Of a stretch of 64,000 nt of DNA, positions 35,265 through 43,263 are shown piece by piece. Position numbers and translations under genes: made by a program. The stretch is taken from positions 46,017 through 110,016 of the forward strand of contig JADZEM010000217.1 of assembly GCA_020850535.1 (NCBI GenBank), given 5' to 3'. The first letter of the stretch is position 1. Every line of letters begins with the position of its first letter. The notes below the pieces were generated by a model. It ran no database searches. It was given only the letters and a program-made list of their open reading frames with translations, and was not told the DNA's origin. This DNA is from Chloroflexota bacterium. GTDB lineage: Bacteria > Chloroflexota > UBA6077 > JACCZL01.

Positions 35265-38003
35265 ATGGCCCCCGACTCCTCAGGTCTTCCAGACGGTACG
35301 GTGACGTTGCTGTTCACCGACATCGAGGGTTCGACACGCCACGTGCTACGGCTCGGCGCGTCGTATCCCGAGCTGGTGGCACGGCACCGCGAGATCGTGC
35401 TGGACGCCGTCGGGCCGAATCGTGGCCAACTCGTGGACGCCCAGCACGACACCCTCTTCGTCGCATTCGCCTCGGCTCAGGACGCCATCCTTGGAGCGGT
35501 CGGCGCACAGCAGGCGCTCGCCACCGAGCTCTGGCCCGACGACGAGCCGATCCGCGTTCGGATGGGCCTGCATACCGGCGAACCGGAGCGTACCGCTGAC
35601 GGCTACACGGGCCTGGACGTGCATCGCGCGGCCCGGCTCTGCTCGGCGGCGCACGGCGGCCAGATCGTCATGTCCCAGACGACGCGGGCGCTCGTCGGCC
35701 GGGCCTTGCCGGAGGGCATCTCGGTGCGAGATCTCGGCCACCACGTCTTGAAGGATCTCCCGCGGCCCGAGCACCTGATTCAACTGGTCGTCAGCGCGCT
35801 GCCGAGCGAGTTCCCACCGCCCCGCACGCTCGGCGCTCCGGCGGGCCTCCCCGTCCAGCGCCAGCCGCTGATCGGCCGGGACATGCTGCTGGACCGCTGC
35901 GTCCGCCTCGTGCTGGACGAGCGAGTCCGCCTGTTGACGCTCACGGGCACTGGCGGGACGGGCAAGACGTCACTGGCGGTCCAGCTGGCCGCCGCGCTGC
36001 TGCCACACTTCGAAGACGGCGTGCAGTACGTTCCACTGGCCCCAGTCACCGATGCGGCGCTGGTGGAGCGGACCATCGCTCGGGCGCTCGGCGTGCAGGA
36101 GCGCGGCGCGCAACCGATGCTCGACTCGCTGATCGATGCGCTCAGCGGGCGTCAAAGCCTGCTGGTACTCGACAACTTCGAGCACGTCCAGCCAGCCGCC
36201 CCGGTCGTGGCGGCGCTCCTGGCCGGCTGCCCGGCCCTCTGCATCGTCGTCACCAGCCGCGAGCTGTTGCACCTCTCGCAGGAGTACGACATCAACGTGC
36301 CGCCGCTGCCGCTGCCCCCGCCCGATGGCGCAACCTTCGAGCAGTACGCGGCCAGCGACGCGGTACGCCTCTTCGTGACGCGCGCGCAGGCCGTCCGCAA
36401 CAGCTTCGCGTTGACGGAGGAGAATGCCCCTGCCGTGACCGAGATTTGCCGGCGGCTCGACGGACTGCCGCTGGCGCTCGAGCTGGCGGCCGCGCGGATC
36501 CGTCTGCTCCCCCCGAAAGCGTTGCTGAGCCGCCTGGACCGTCGCTTGCCGATCCTCACGGATGGGCCACGCGATCTGCCGGCCCGCCAGCGCACCCTGC
36601 GCGACACCATCGGCTGGAGCTACGGCTTGCTGGGCGATGCCGACCGTCGGGTGTTCCGCCAGCTCGGGGTATTCGTCGGCGGGTGGACGCTCGAAGCGCT
36701 GCAGGCCGTTACCGCCGACGCCTCGGCCGCTGAGTCGCCAGCGCCCGCTGCCGGACGCCCCACGGACACCGGCGACCCGTTTGACGCCATCACCGCCCTC
36801 GTGGACAAGAGCCTCGTCCGCCAGTCCACCGTGGAGGGCGAGCCGCGCTACTCGCTGCTGGAGACGATTCGCGAGTTTGCCGCTGAGCAGCTTGACCTGC
36901 ATGACGAGACGTTCGCCGCGCGCGCCCGCCTGACGGAGTACCTGCTCGCGCTGGCCGAGGCCGCCGATCCCGAGCTGTTGACCGCCGAGCAGGTGGGCTG
37001 GCTCGACCGGCTGGAACGCGAGCTGGGGAACCTCTCCGTGGCGTTCACCTGGTGTGCCGCTGCTCACGCTCAGGGTCGGCAAACGCCCGGGGGCAGCCCG
37101 GCCGGCCTGGCCGGGCTGCGGCTCGCCGGGGCGCTCCATTGGTTCTGGTGGCTCGGCGGGCACGTCTCCGAGGGGCGACGGTGGCTGTCGGAGGCGTTGT
37201 CGTGGGAGCTTGGCGACGAGGCCCAACCAGCGCGGGCACGCGCCCTGTACGCGGCCGGCACGCTGGCGATGATCCAGGGGGCCTACGATGAGGCCCACGC
37301 GCTGCTCGACCAGGGTTACGAGCTGGCGCTCTCGCTGGGGGACCGGATGACAGCCGGCCGCTCGCTGAGCTACCGCGGCATCATCGAGACGTACTTCTAC
37401 GAGACCGATCGGCTGGACCGCGATGCGGCGTGGCGGACCTCGGACGTCAGCGCGCAGTTGCTCGAAGCCACCACGGACCGCTGGGGACAGGCCCTCGCCG
37501 TCTCGCAGCTTGGCGCTCATGCCCGGCGTGTCGGCGCCTTTGACGAGGCCGAGAGGCTGCTGCTGCGCGCCAGCGCGATGGCCCGAGACATCGGGGAGCG
37601 CTATCTGCTCGGCTCGTGCGTACCGAAGCTCGGCAACCTCTACTACGACGTCCAGCGTTACGACGACGCCGAGCCGCTCTTCCTCGAAGCGCTCGCAGCA
37701 TTCCGCGAGCTGCGCGAGGACTGGTGGACGGCACGCTGCCTCCAGTACCTCGCGCTCACCGCCGGAGGCCGCCAGGAGTATCTGCGCGCGGCGCTGCTGA
37801 TTGGCTGTGCAGATGCGATCCTCGAACGCGGCGCCTCGCGGCGCAATCCGCGCGAGGAGAGCCACTACCTCCGGCTTCGAGGCGAGCTGGTCCAGGAGCT
37901 GGGCGAGGCGACGTTCGACGACGCATACGCGCGTGGTCGACAGACCGTCCTCGATGAGATGCTGCGCTACGTCCACGAGGAGCGCGCCCGCGTCCCAACC
38001 TGA
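35265..38003 (+). CDS. Class III adenylate/guanylate cyclase fused to NB-ARC/AAA ATPase and TPR region
   Basis: A 912-residue cytoplasmic multidomain regulator. Residues 10-180 form a class III cyclase domain (FTDIEGST with the first metal Asp, HDTLFVAF with the second, VHRAARL in place of the usual VNRAAR). Residues about 210-470 form a P-loop ATPase of the LuxR/AfsR type (Walker A GTGGTGKTSLA, Walker B-like LLVLDNFEH, CRRLDGLPLALELAAARI). The C-terminal 400 residues are TPR-like helices (GAYDEAHALLDQGYELA, AFDEAERLLLRAS). There is no C-terminal DNA-binding domain. The start at 35265 fits the family's opening GTVTLLFTDIEGST; an upstream ATG at 35211 is possible. It probably couples nucleotide signalling to a Crp-type regulator. 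Confidence 0.9.
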   Translation: MAPDSSGLPDGTVTLLFTDIEGSTRHVLRLGASYPELVARHREIVLDAVGPNRGQLVDAQHDTLFVAFASAQDAILGAVGAQQALATELWPDDEPIRVRMGLHTGEPERTADGYTGLDVHRAARLCSAAHGGQIVMSQTTRALVGRALPEGISVRDLGHHVLKDLPRPEHLIQLVVSALPSEFPPPRTLGAPAGLPVQRQPLIGRDMLLDRCVRLVLDERVRLLTLTGTGGTGKTSLAVQLAAALLPHFEDGVQYVPLAPVTDAALVERTIARALGVQERGAQPMLDSLIDALSGRQSLLVLDNFEHVQPAAPVVAALLAGCPALCIVVTSRELLHLSQEYDINVPPLPLPPPDGATFEQYAASDAVRLFVTRAQAVRNSFALTEENAPAVTEICRRLDGLPLALELAAARIRLLPPKALLSRLDRRLPILTDGPRDLPARQRTLRDTIGWSYGLLGDADRRVFRQLGVFVGGWTLEALQAVTADASAAESPAPAAGRPTDTGDPFDAITALVDKSLVRQSTVEGEPRYSLLETIREFAAEQLDLHDETFAARARLTEYLLALAEAADPELLTAEQVGWLDRLERELGNLSVAFTWCAAAHAQGRQTPGGSPAGLAGLRLAGALHWFWWLGGHVSEGRRWLSEALSWELGDEAQPARARALYAAGTLAMIQGAYDEAHALLDQGYELALSLGDRMTAGRSLSYRGIIETYFYETDRLDRDAAWRTSDVSAQLLEATTDRWGQALAVSQLGAHARRVGAFDEAERLLLRASAMARDIGERYLLGSCVPKLGNLYYDVQRYDDAEPLFLEALAAFRELREDWWTARCLQYLALTAGGRQEYLRAALLIGCADAILERGASRRNPREESHYLRLRGELVQELGEATFDDAYARGRQTVLDEMLRYVHEERARVPT

Positions 38004-38096
38004 GGCCGAGCCGTGACGCTCGCCCGATCGACTGTTCCCTGGGGGACGCCCCAGCTGAGACCGAACCAGTACACTCGACGGAGGCGAGGGGGTGTC

Positions 38097-38789
38097 ATGG
38101 CCACGTCAATGGACCTCGAACTGCTGCGCAAGTCCATCGTCCTCGGGTCACTGCCGCCCGCCGAGCTTGAGCGCCTGATCCCCACGCTGAAGCGCCGCAG
38201 CTTCCGTCGGGGCGAGACGCTGTACCACCAGGGCGACCCCGGGCACGTGCTCCACGTCGTGCTCGACGGGCGGGTGAAGGTCGTGCTGCCGTCCGAGACA
38301 GGCGAGGAAGCCGTCCTGACGGTTATGGGGCCCGGCGACGTGCATGGCGAGATGGCGCTGCTGGACGGCGAGCCGCGCTCGGCCACGGTGGTCGCGCTGG
38401 AGCCGGTCACCTCGGCCACGCTCAGCCGCGAGGACTTCCTGGAATTGCTGCGACGCAGCCCGGCCGCCGTCGAAGGCGTCCTGGCGGGGCTCGCCGCAAC
38501 CATTCGCCGCCTCAGCTCAGAGGTCGGCGACCTGATGTTCCTCGACTTGCAGGGGCGGCTGGCCAAGAAGCTGCTGGAGCTGGCGGACACTCACGGCAAG
38601 GACGATTCGACGGGCATCGAGATCCAGGCCGCACTCACGCAGGAGGATCTGGCAGGGATGATCGGTGCGACGCGCCCCCGTGTCAATCAGCTTCTGGGGT
38701 CGTTCGAGGATCGTGGCGCGATCACCCGGCGTGGCCGGCGCATCGTGATCCTGCGGAAGGACGCGCTGAGCCGCTGGGCCGCCTCCTGA
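38097..38789 (+). CDS. Crp/Fnr family transcriptional regulator
   Basis: A 230-residue regulator. AGGGGG lies 5 nt before the ATG. Residues 10-125 form a cyclic-nucleotide-binding jelly roll (RGETLYHQGDPG, LDGRVKVVLPSETGEEAVL, GDVHGEMALLDGEPRSATV; the GE and RSA positions match the phosphate-binding cassette of cAMP receptors). Residues 150-225 form the HTH_Crp domain (LTQEDLAGMIGATRPRVNQLLGSFEDRGAI). It lacks the N-terminal Cys cluster of Fnr, so cNMP sensing is more likely than iron-sulfur sensing. It follows the cyclase gene by 93 bp on the same strand, suggesting a cAMP source and receptor pair. Target genes are unknown. Confidence 0.93.
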   Translation: MATSMDLELLRKSIVLGSLPPAELERLIPTLKRRSFRRGETLYHQGDPGHVLHVVLDGRVKVVLPSETGEEAVLTVMGPGDVHGEMALLDGEPRSATVVALEPVTSATLSREDFLELLRRSPAAVEGVLAGLAATIRRLSSEVGDLMFLDLQGRLAKKLLELADTHGKDDSTGIEIQAALTQEDLAGMIGATRPRVNQLLGSFEDRGAITRRGRRIVILRKDALSRWAAS

Positions 38790-38877
38790 GGCTCGCCTCC
38801 TGAGGCTCACCGCCACGCCCGCGTCGGGTCTGCCCTGCACGCTACGTGCGTTGTTGACCGATGCAGGGGGCACAACC

Positions 38878-39081
38878 ATGATCACGAAGTCCGAGATGGT
38901 GAGGGCGATCCAGTCCGTACCTGACGATGCGACGGTACGTGACGCCATTGAGCGTCTTGAGTTCATCGAACTGATTGAGCAGCGAATAGCTGGGGCGGAT
39001 GCTGGCAACATGGCGTCGCAAGTCTGCCCGACGTCGAGTAGCCTCGTCGCCCGGCCATCAGCTACTTCATCGGGCCGATGA
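38878..39081 (+). CDS. Small antitoxin-like protein with degenerate C-terminus
   Basis: A 67-residue frame. GGGGG lies 7 nt before the ATG at 38878. Residues 1-45 (MITKSEMVRAIQSVPDDATV, then IERLEFIELIEQRIAGADAG) resemble small addiction-module antitoxins in which an ADAG motif is followed by a short Arg-rich tail. Here the tail reads NMASQVCPTSSSL and overlaps the serS 3' end by 20 bp, so the end looks frameshifted. No toxin gene follows. It could be a relic of a toxin-antitoxin pair or a short orphan. Confidence 0.45.
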   Translation: MITKSEMVRAIQSVPDDATVRDAIERLEFIELIEQRIAGADAGNMASQVCPTSSSLVARPSATSSGR

Positions 39082-40336
39082 CCTCGATGCCGCCCATCCA
39101 CGGCTTCAGCACCTCCGGCACGCGGATCGTGCCGTCAGCCTGCTGGTACGTCTCCATGATGGCGATCATCACGCGGGGCAGCGCCAGCCCGGAGCCGTTG
39201 AGCGTGTGCGGGAAGGCCGGCCGTCCACCCGCTTCGGCCCGGTAGCGCAGGTTCGCGCGGCGGGCCTGGAACTCCCCGGCCGTGCTGCACGACGCCACCT
39301 CCAGCCACTCCCCGCAGCCCGGCGCCCAGACGTTCAAGTCATACGTCTTCATCATCGCCGTGCCGAGGTCGCCGGTGCAGAGCTGCATAACCTGGTACGG
39401 CAGCTTGAGCCGCTCCAGGAGCAGGCCAGACTGCGCCACCATCGCGTCAAGCTCGGCGTCCGACGACGACGGATCGACGACCTTGACCATCTCGACCTTG
39501 TCGAACTGATGCCCACGCTTGATGCCGCGCACGTCCCGGCCCGCCGAGAACTTCTCGCGGCGGAAGCAGGGTGTGTAGGCGCAGTAGTAGATCGGCAGAT
39601 CGCTGGCCGAGAGGATCTCGCCGCCGTGGATGTTGACCAGCACGACTTCGGCGGTCGGGATCAGCCAGACATCGTCCTCCGCGTCGTGGTAGAGGTTCTC
39701 GCGGAACTTCGGGAGCTGGCCGCTCCCAACCATCACCTCTTCCTTGACGATGGCCGGCGGGTAGATCTCGGTGAAGCCGAACTCCCGCGTGTGCACGTCG
39801 AGGAACCAGTGGATCAGCGCGCGCTGCATGCGCGCGGCCGCCCCCCGCAGATGGTAGAACCGCGCACCGGACAGCTTCACGCCGCGCTCAAAATCGATGA
39901 TGCCGAGCTTCTCGCCGAGATCCCAGTGGGGTTGCGGCTCGAACGCGTACGTTTCCGGCTCGCCTACCGTCCGGACGATGACGTTGTCGGACTCGTCCTC
40001 GCCATCGGGCACGGACGGATCGACGAGGTTCGGCAGCGCCAGCACCAGCGCGTTCAGCTCGGCCTCGACGGCTGTCGCCTCGTCGTCCAGCTGCTTGATG
40101 CGCTCACGCATCTCGCGCAGTCGCTGGAGATCCTCCTCGCTCGGCTTGCCGCCGCGCCCGACGCCCTTGCTGGCCTGATTCTGCGTCGCGCGGAGATTGT
40201 CGCGCTCGTCAACCAGCGCGCGCCGACGCCGGTCGACCTCCAGCACCAGTTCGACCAGGCTCGGGTCTTCGCGCCGACGGGTCAAGGCCTCGCGGACGAC
40301 GTCTGGCTGGGTTCTGAGCAGTGTCAGGGGCAGCAC
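39062..40336 (-). CDS. serS: Serine--tRNA ligase
   Basis: A 424-residue class II synthetase. A GTG start at 40336 is used with GGAG 8 nt upstream; the stop of lysS is 4 nt away, so translation is probably coupled. The N-terminal long coiled coil (about residues 20-110, DRRRRALVDERDNLRA...LREMRERIKQLDDEA) contacts the tRNA variable arm. Class II motif 2 (CFRREKFSAGRDVRGIKRGHQFDKVEMV) and motif 3 (HTLNGSGLALPRVMIAIMETYQ) are intact, and TAEV of motif region 1 is present. The gene ends near the antitoxin-like frame. Charging of tRNA-Ser is the role; tRNA-Ser(CGA) lies at 48639. Confidence 0.97.
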   Translation of the reverse strand: MLPLTLLRTQPDVVREALTRRREDPSLVELVLEVDRRRRALVDERDNLRATQNQASKGVGRGGKPSEEDLQRLREMRERIKQLDDEATAVEAELNALVLALPNLVDPSVPDGEDESDNVIVRTVGEPETYAFEPQPHWDLGEKLGIIDFERGVKLSGARFYHLRGAAARMQRALIHWFLDVHTREFGFTEIYPPAIVKEEVMVGSGQLPKFRENLYHDAEDDVWLIPTAEVVLVNIHGGEILSASDLPIYYCAYTPCFRREKFSAGRDVRGIKRGHQFDKVEMVKVVDPSSSDAELDAMVAQSGLLLERLKLPYQVMQLCTGDLGTAMMKTYDLNVWAPGCGEWLEVASCSTAGEFQARRANLRYRAEAGGRPAFPHTLNGSGLALPRVMIAIMETYQQADGTIRVPEVLKPWMGGIEVIGPMK

Positions 40337-40340
40337 GGCC

Positions 40341-41852
40341 TCACTCCACGTTTCGCAGCTGCGGGAACAGGATGACGTCTCGAAGCTTGTCCTGGTTCGT
40401 CAGGAGCATCGTCAGGCGGTCGATGCCGAGCCCCATGCCGCCGGTTGGCGGCATGCCGTGCTCGAGCGCTTCCAGAAACTCGGCGTCGAACGGCATCGCC
40501 TCCTGGTCGCCGGTGCCCTTCTGGCGAGCCTGCTCCATGAAGCGCTCGCGCTGGTCGAGCGGATCGTTCAGCTCGCTGAAGGCGTTGGCGATCTCCATGC
40601 CGCCGCAGAACGCCTCGAAGCGCTCCACGATGTCCGGGCGGTCTGTCCGCTTCTTCGCCAGCGGCGACAGCTCCAACGGATAGTCCACCAGGAAGACCGG
40701 CGCGGTGATCTTCGGCTCGACGAACACGCTCAACAGCTCGTCGATGAGCTTGCCGCGGGTCCAGCCCGGCTGGACCCGCATGCCAGCATCCGCCGCCGCC
40801 TTCGCCAGCGAGTCGGCCGTCGGATGCTCGTCGTAGTCCACGCCGGAGCCTTCGTAGATCGCCTGCCGCAGCGGCTTCCGCTCCCACGGCGGCGACACGT
40901 CCACCGTGATGTCACCCTTGACCACGATCAACGTGGTCCCGAGCGCCTTGTAGGCCACCGTGGCAACCAGATCCTCGGTCAGGCGCATGATCTCTTCGTA
41001 GTCGGCGTACGCCTGGTAGACCTCGAGCATCGTGAACTCGGGGTTGTGCTTGAGCGAGATCCCCTCGTTGCGGAAGTTGCGCCCGATCTCGAAGACCCGC
41101 TCGATGCCGCCGACCACGCAGCGCTTGAGATACAGCTCCAGCGCGATCCGCAGCGAGAGCGTCCGATCCAGCGCGTTGTAGAAGGTCTCGAACGGCCGGG
41201 CCGAGCCGCCGCCGGGGACCGGCTGAAGGACCGGCGTCTCGACCTCCAGAAAGTCGCGCTCCACCAGGAACGTGCGGACCTCCTGCACGATGCGGCTGCG
41301 GGTGCGGAAGACCTCGAGCACCTCGGGGTTGGCGATCAGGTCGAGATAGCGCTTGCGGTAGCGCGTCTCGACATCCTGCAGCCCGTGCCACTTTTCTGGC
41401 AGCGGCCGGAGCGACTTCGAGAGCATGTGAATCTCACGGGCCTGGACGCTGATCTCACCGGTCCGCGTCTGCATCGTCTCGCCGACGACGCCCAGGAAGT
41501 CGCCCACGTCCACCAGATCGAGCATGGCGTACTGGTCCGCGCCCAGGTCGTTCTGCCGGCAGAACGCCTGAATCTTGCCGCTGACGTCCTGCAGGTGCAG
41601 GAAGGTCGCGCGACCCATCCGGCGGATACCGCCGACGACCCGGCCTGCGACGCGGACCGAGCGTCCTGGCGCCGCGTCGTAGGTCTTGAGCACGTCCGCG
41701 GCAAGATCCGTGCGGGTGAAGCGGGCCGGGTACGGATCGATGCCGGCTTGCTTGAGACGGGTGAGCTTCTCAACACGCTGCTCGAAGAGACGGTCCTCGG
41801 AGCGCTCGTCTCCAGGTGTACCGTCTGGAGACTCTCGTTCGTCCAGGGTCAC
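40341..41852 (-). CDS. lysS: Lysine--tRNA ligase, class II
   Basis: A 503-residue class IIb synthetase. A GTG start at 41852 follows GGAG at 7 nt. The N-terminal OB-fold anticodon-binding domain covers about residues 55-150 (VAGRVVGGIRRMGRATFLHLQD). The catalytic domain has motif 1 (FLEVETPVLQPVPGGGSARPF), motif 2 (FEIGRNFRNEGISLKHNPEFTMLEVYQ) and motif 3 (GMGLGIDRLTMLLTNQ). Length is normal. It is the middle gene of greA-lysS-serS, an arrangement common in Chloroflexota and Gram-positive bacteria. LysS can also make diadenosine tetraphosphate in other species. Confidence 0.97.
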   Translation of the reverse strand: MTLDERESPDGTPGDERSEDRLFEQRVEKLTRLKQAGIDPYPARFTRTDLAADVLKTYDAAPGRSVRVAGRVVGGIRRMGRATFLHLQDVSGKIQAFCRQNDLGADQYAMLDLVDVGDFLGVVGETMQTRTGEISVQAREIHMLSKSLRPLPEKWHGLQDVETRYRKRYLDLIANPEVLEVFRTRSRIVQEVRTFLVERDFLEVETPVLQPVPGGGSARPFETFYNALDRTLSLRIALELYLKRCVVGGIERVFEIGRNFRNEGISLKHNPEFTMLEVYQAYADYEEIMRLTEDLVATVAYKALGTTLIVVKGDITVDVSPPWERKPLRQAIYEGSGVDYDEHPTADSLAKAAADAGMRVQPGWTRGKLIDELLSVFVEPKITAPVFLVDYPLELSPLAKKRTDRPDIVERFEAFCGGMEIANAFSELNDPLDQRERFMEQARQKGTGDQEAMPFDAEFLEALEHGMPPTGGMGLGIDRLTMLLTNQDKLRDVILFPQLRNVE

Positions 41853-42084
41853 GGCATTGCTCCGATGTCGCGACGCCGGCCACGGCGACGCACGAACTCA
41901 CAGAGAAGCGATCGGGGCCTCGGCCGGGGCGCACCATGCGCGCCGAACCGAGGGATGCGCGGACTGCCGTCCGCCGGCAAGTGTACCGGAGCGCCCGGCC
42001 GAGACAGCGGCCGGCCTGTGCGAGTGGGCCGGCCCAGCGGCGCGGGGCGCTCGGATCCTGGCAACCTGACCGTGGGGTATCGGC

Positions 42085-42552
42085 CTAGCCGATCGTCACC
42101 ACGGTCAGGTTGAAACTTCCGCCGGGCGCGACGACGGTCGCAGACTCGCCAGGCTTCTTGCCCAGCAGCGCACGTCCGACCGGTGACTCGTTGGAGATCA
42201 TGCCGCGCTTCGGGTCCGCTTCCATCGAGCCGACGATCCGATAGTCGTCCTCTTCGCCATCGTCGTCGCGGACCTTCACGCGGGAGCCAAGCCCGACAAA
42301 CTCGGTGCTCCCCGTCTCCTCGATGATCTGGGCGCTCGCCAGCGTCACCTCAAGCTCGGCGATGCGCCCCTCGACGAACGCCTGCTCGCTCTTGGCCTCG
42401 TCGTACTCGGCGTTGTCGGTCACGTCGGTCATGTCCTTCGACCGGCGGATGCGTTCGGAGACCTCCGGGCGCTTGACCGTCCGGAGTTGCTCCAGCTCCT
42501 CGTCGAGCCGCCTGAAGCCCTCCCGGGTCAGATACACCGTCCGGTCAGCCAT
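42085..42552 (-). CDS. greA: Transcription elongation factor GreA
   Basis: A 155-residue RNA polymerase secondary-channel factor that stimulates transcript cleavage in backtracked complexes. The N-terminal coiled coil (MADRTVYLTREGFRRLDEEL through VTDNAEYDEAKSEQAFVEGR) includes the acidic tip residues in NAEYDEAK that are catalytic in the family. The C-terminal FKBP-like domain has VGLGSRVKVRDDDGEEDDYRIVGSMEAD and ISNESPVGRALLGKKPGE. Length matches the usual 155-160. The start at 42552 is set by the family length. It is the first gene of the greA-lysS-serS unit, separated from lysS by 232 bp. Confidence 0.97.
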   Translation of the reverse strand: MADRTVYLTREGFRRLDEELEQLRTVKRPEVSERIRRSKDMTDVTDNAEYDEAKSEQAFVEGRIAELEVTLASAQIIEETGSTEFVGLGSRVKVRDDDGEEDDYRIVGSMEADPKRGMISNESPVGRALLGKKPGESATVVAPGGSFNLTVVTIG

Positions 42553-42720
42553 AGCCTGGTTCCGTCCTTCCCACACGTGCGGCAGGTACCGTCTGAGCGT
42601 CTGCGTACGCGCTCGCCTGCGCCATAACGACGAGCGCGGCGCGGGAGATTCCCGCGCCGTGTTGCGCCACCGATTATAGCGGCTGCCGGGGGCCTGCAAC
42701 ACATTCCCTGAAAGGTGCAT

Positions 42721-42937
42721 CAGGGCGATCGCATGTTGATGTCGTCGTGCCACCGCGTCGGGGCTTGAAAGCCCCGCCTACGATCCTGCAGTCGCTGCGC
42801 GACGCTCCAGCCGCACCAGTGCCTGCTGTTCCCGGTGGCCGTCGCGCAGCGACGGCGTGACTGTAGGCGGGGACTTCAGTCCCCGACCGCCCGTCCCATG
42901 ATGCTTCGGGGACACCAACGAACATGCCATCGCCCTG
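42721..42937. repeat. MITE-like dispersed repeat, copy 5 (complete, with direct repeats)
   Basis: A 217-bp element. Terminal inverted repeats CAGGGCGATCGCATGTT (42721-42737) and AACATGCCATCGCCCTG (42921-42937) match at 16 of 17 positions. A perfect 10-bp direct repeat AAAGGTGCAT abuts both ends (42711-42720 and 42938-42947), as expected of a target-site duplication. Inside are a GTCGGGGC stem, a copy of GCAGTCGCTGCGCGACG, and a second stem of the GTCGGGG type. No coding capacity is seen. Confidence 0.9.
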
Positions 42938-43174
42938 AAAGGTGCATCACGCACACCAGCCGCTCGATTCCCGTACGAATCCCTTGTCCTGACACCGGTG
43001 TCTCACGGTATGCTTGCTGCCGCCGGATCAGCGTCTGACCGTGCTAACACTGACCGCTCACGCGTGCGACACACGGCTGCCGGCTCCTCGCCTCTCCTGT
43101 CCTGCACGGGCAGCGTCTGGGCGCGGGAACGCGACACACGGCGTAGAATTTCCTCCCGTCCAACCCACAAACGC

Positions 43175-43203
43175 TTGTGGCCCGAAACAGCCTTCCGTAT
43201 AAT
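43175..43203 (+). promoter_or_regulatory. Sigma-70-type promoter for the glycoside hydrolase gene
   Basis: -35 box TTGTGG (43175-43180), 17-bp spacer, -10 box TATAAT (43198-43203). Transcription would start near 43210, about 54 bp upstream of the start codon at 43264. Confidence 0.7.
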
Positions 43204-43263
43204 CCCGCGGCGCCACGGGCCCTCCCCGTGCAGGGCGGCGCCTCATGGCACGGAGGAGTCCGG

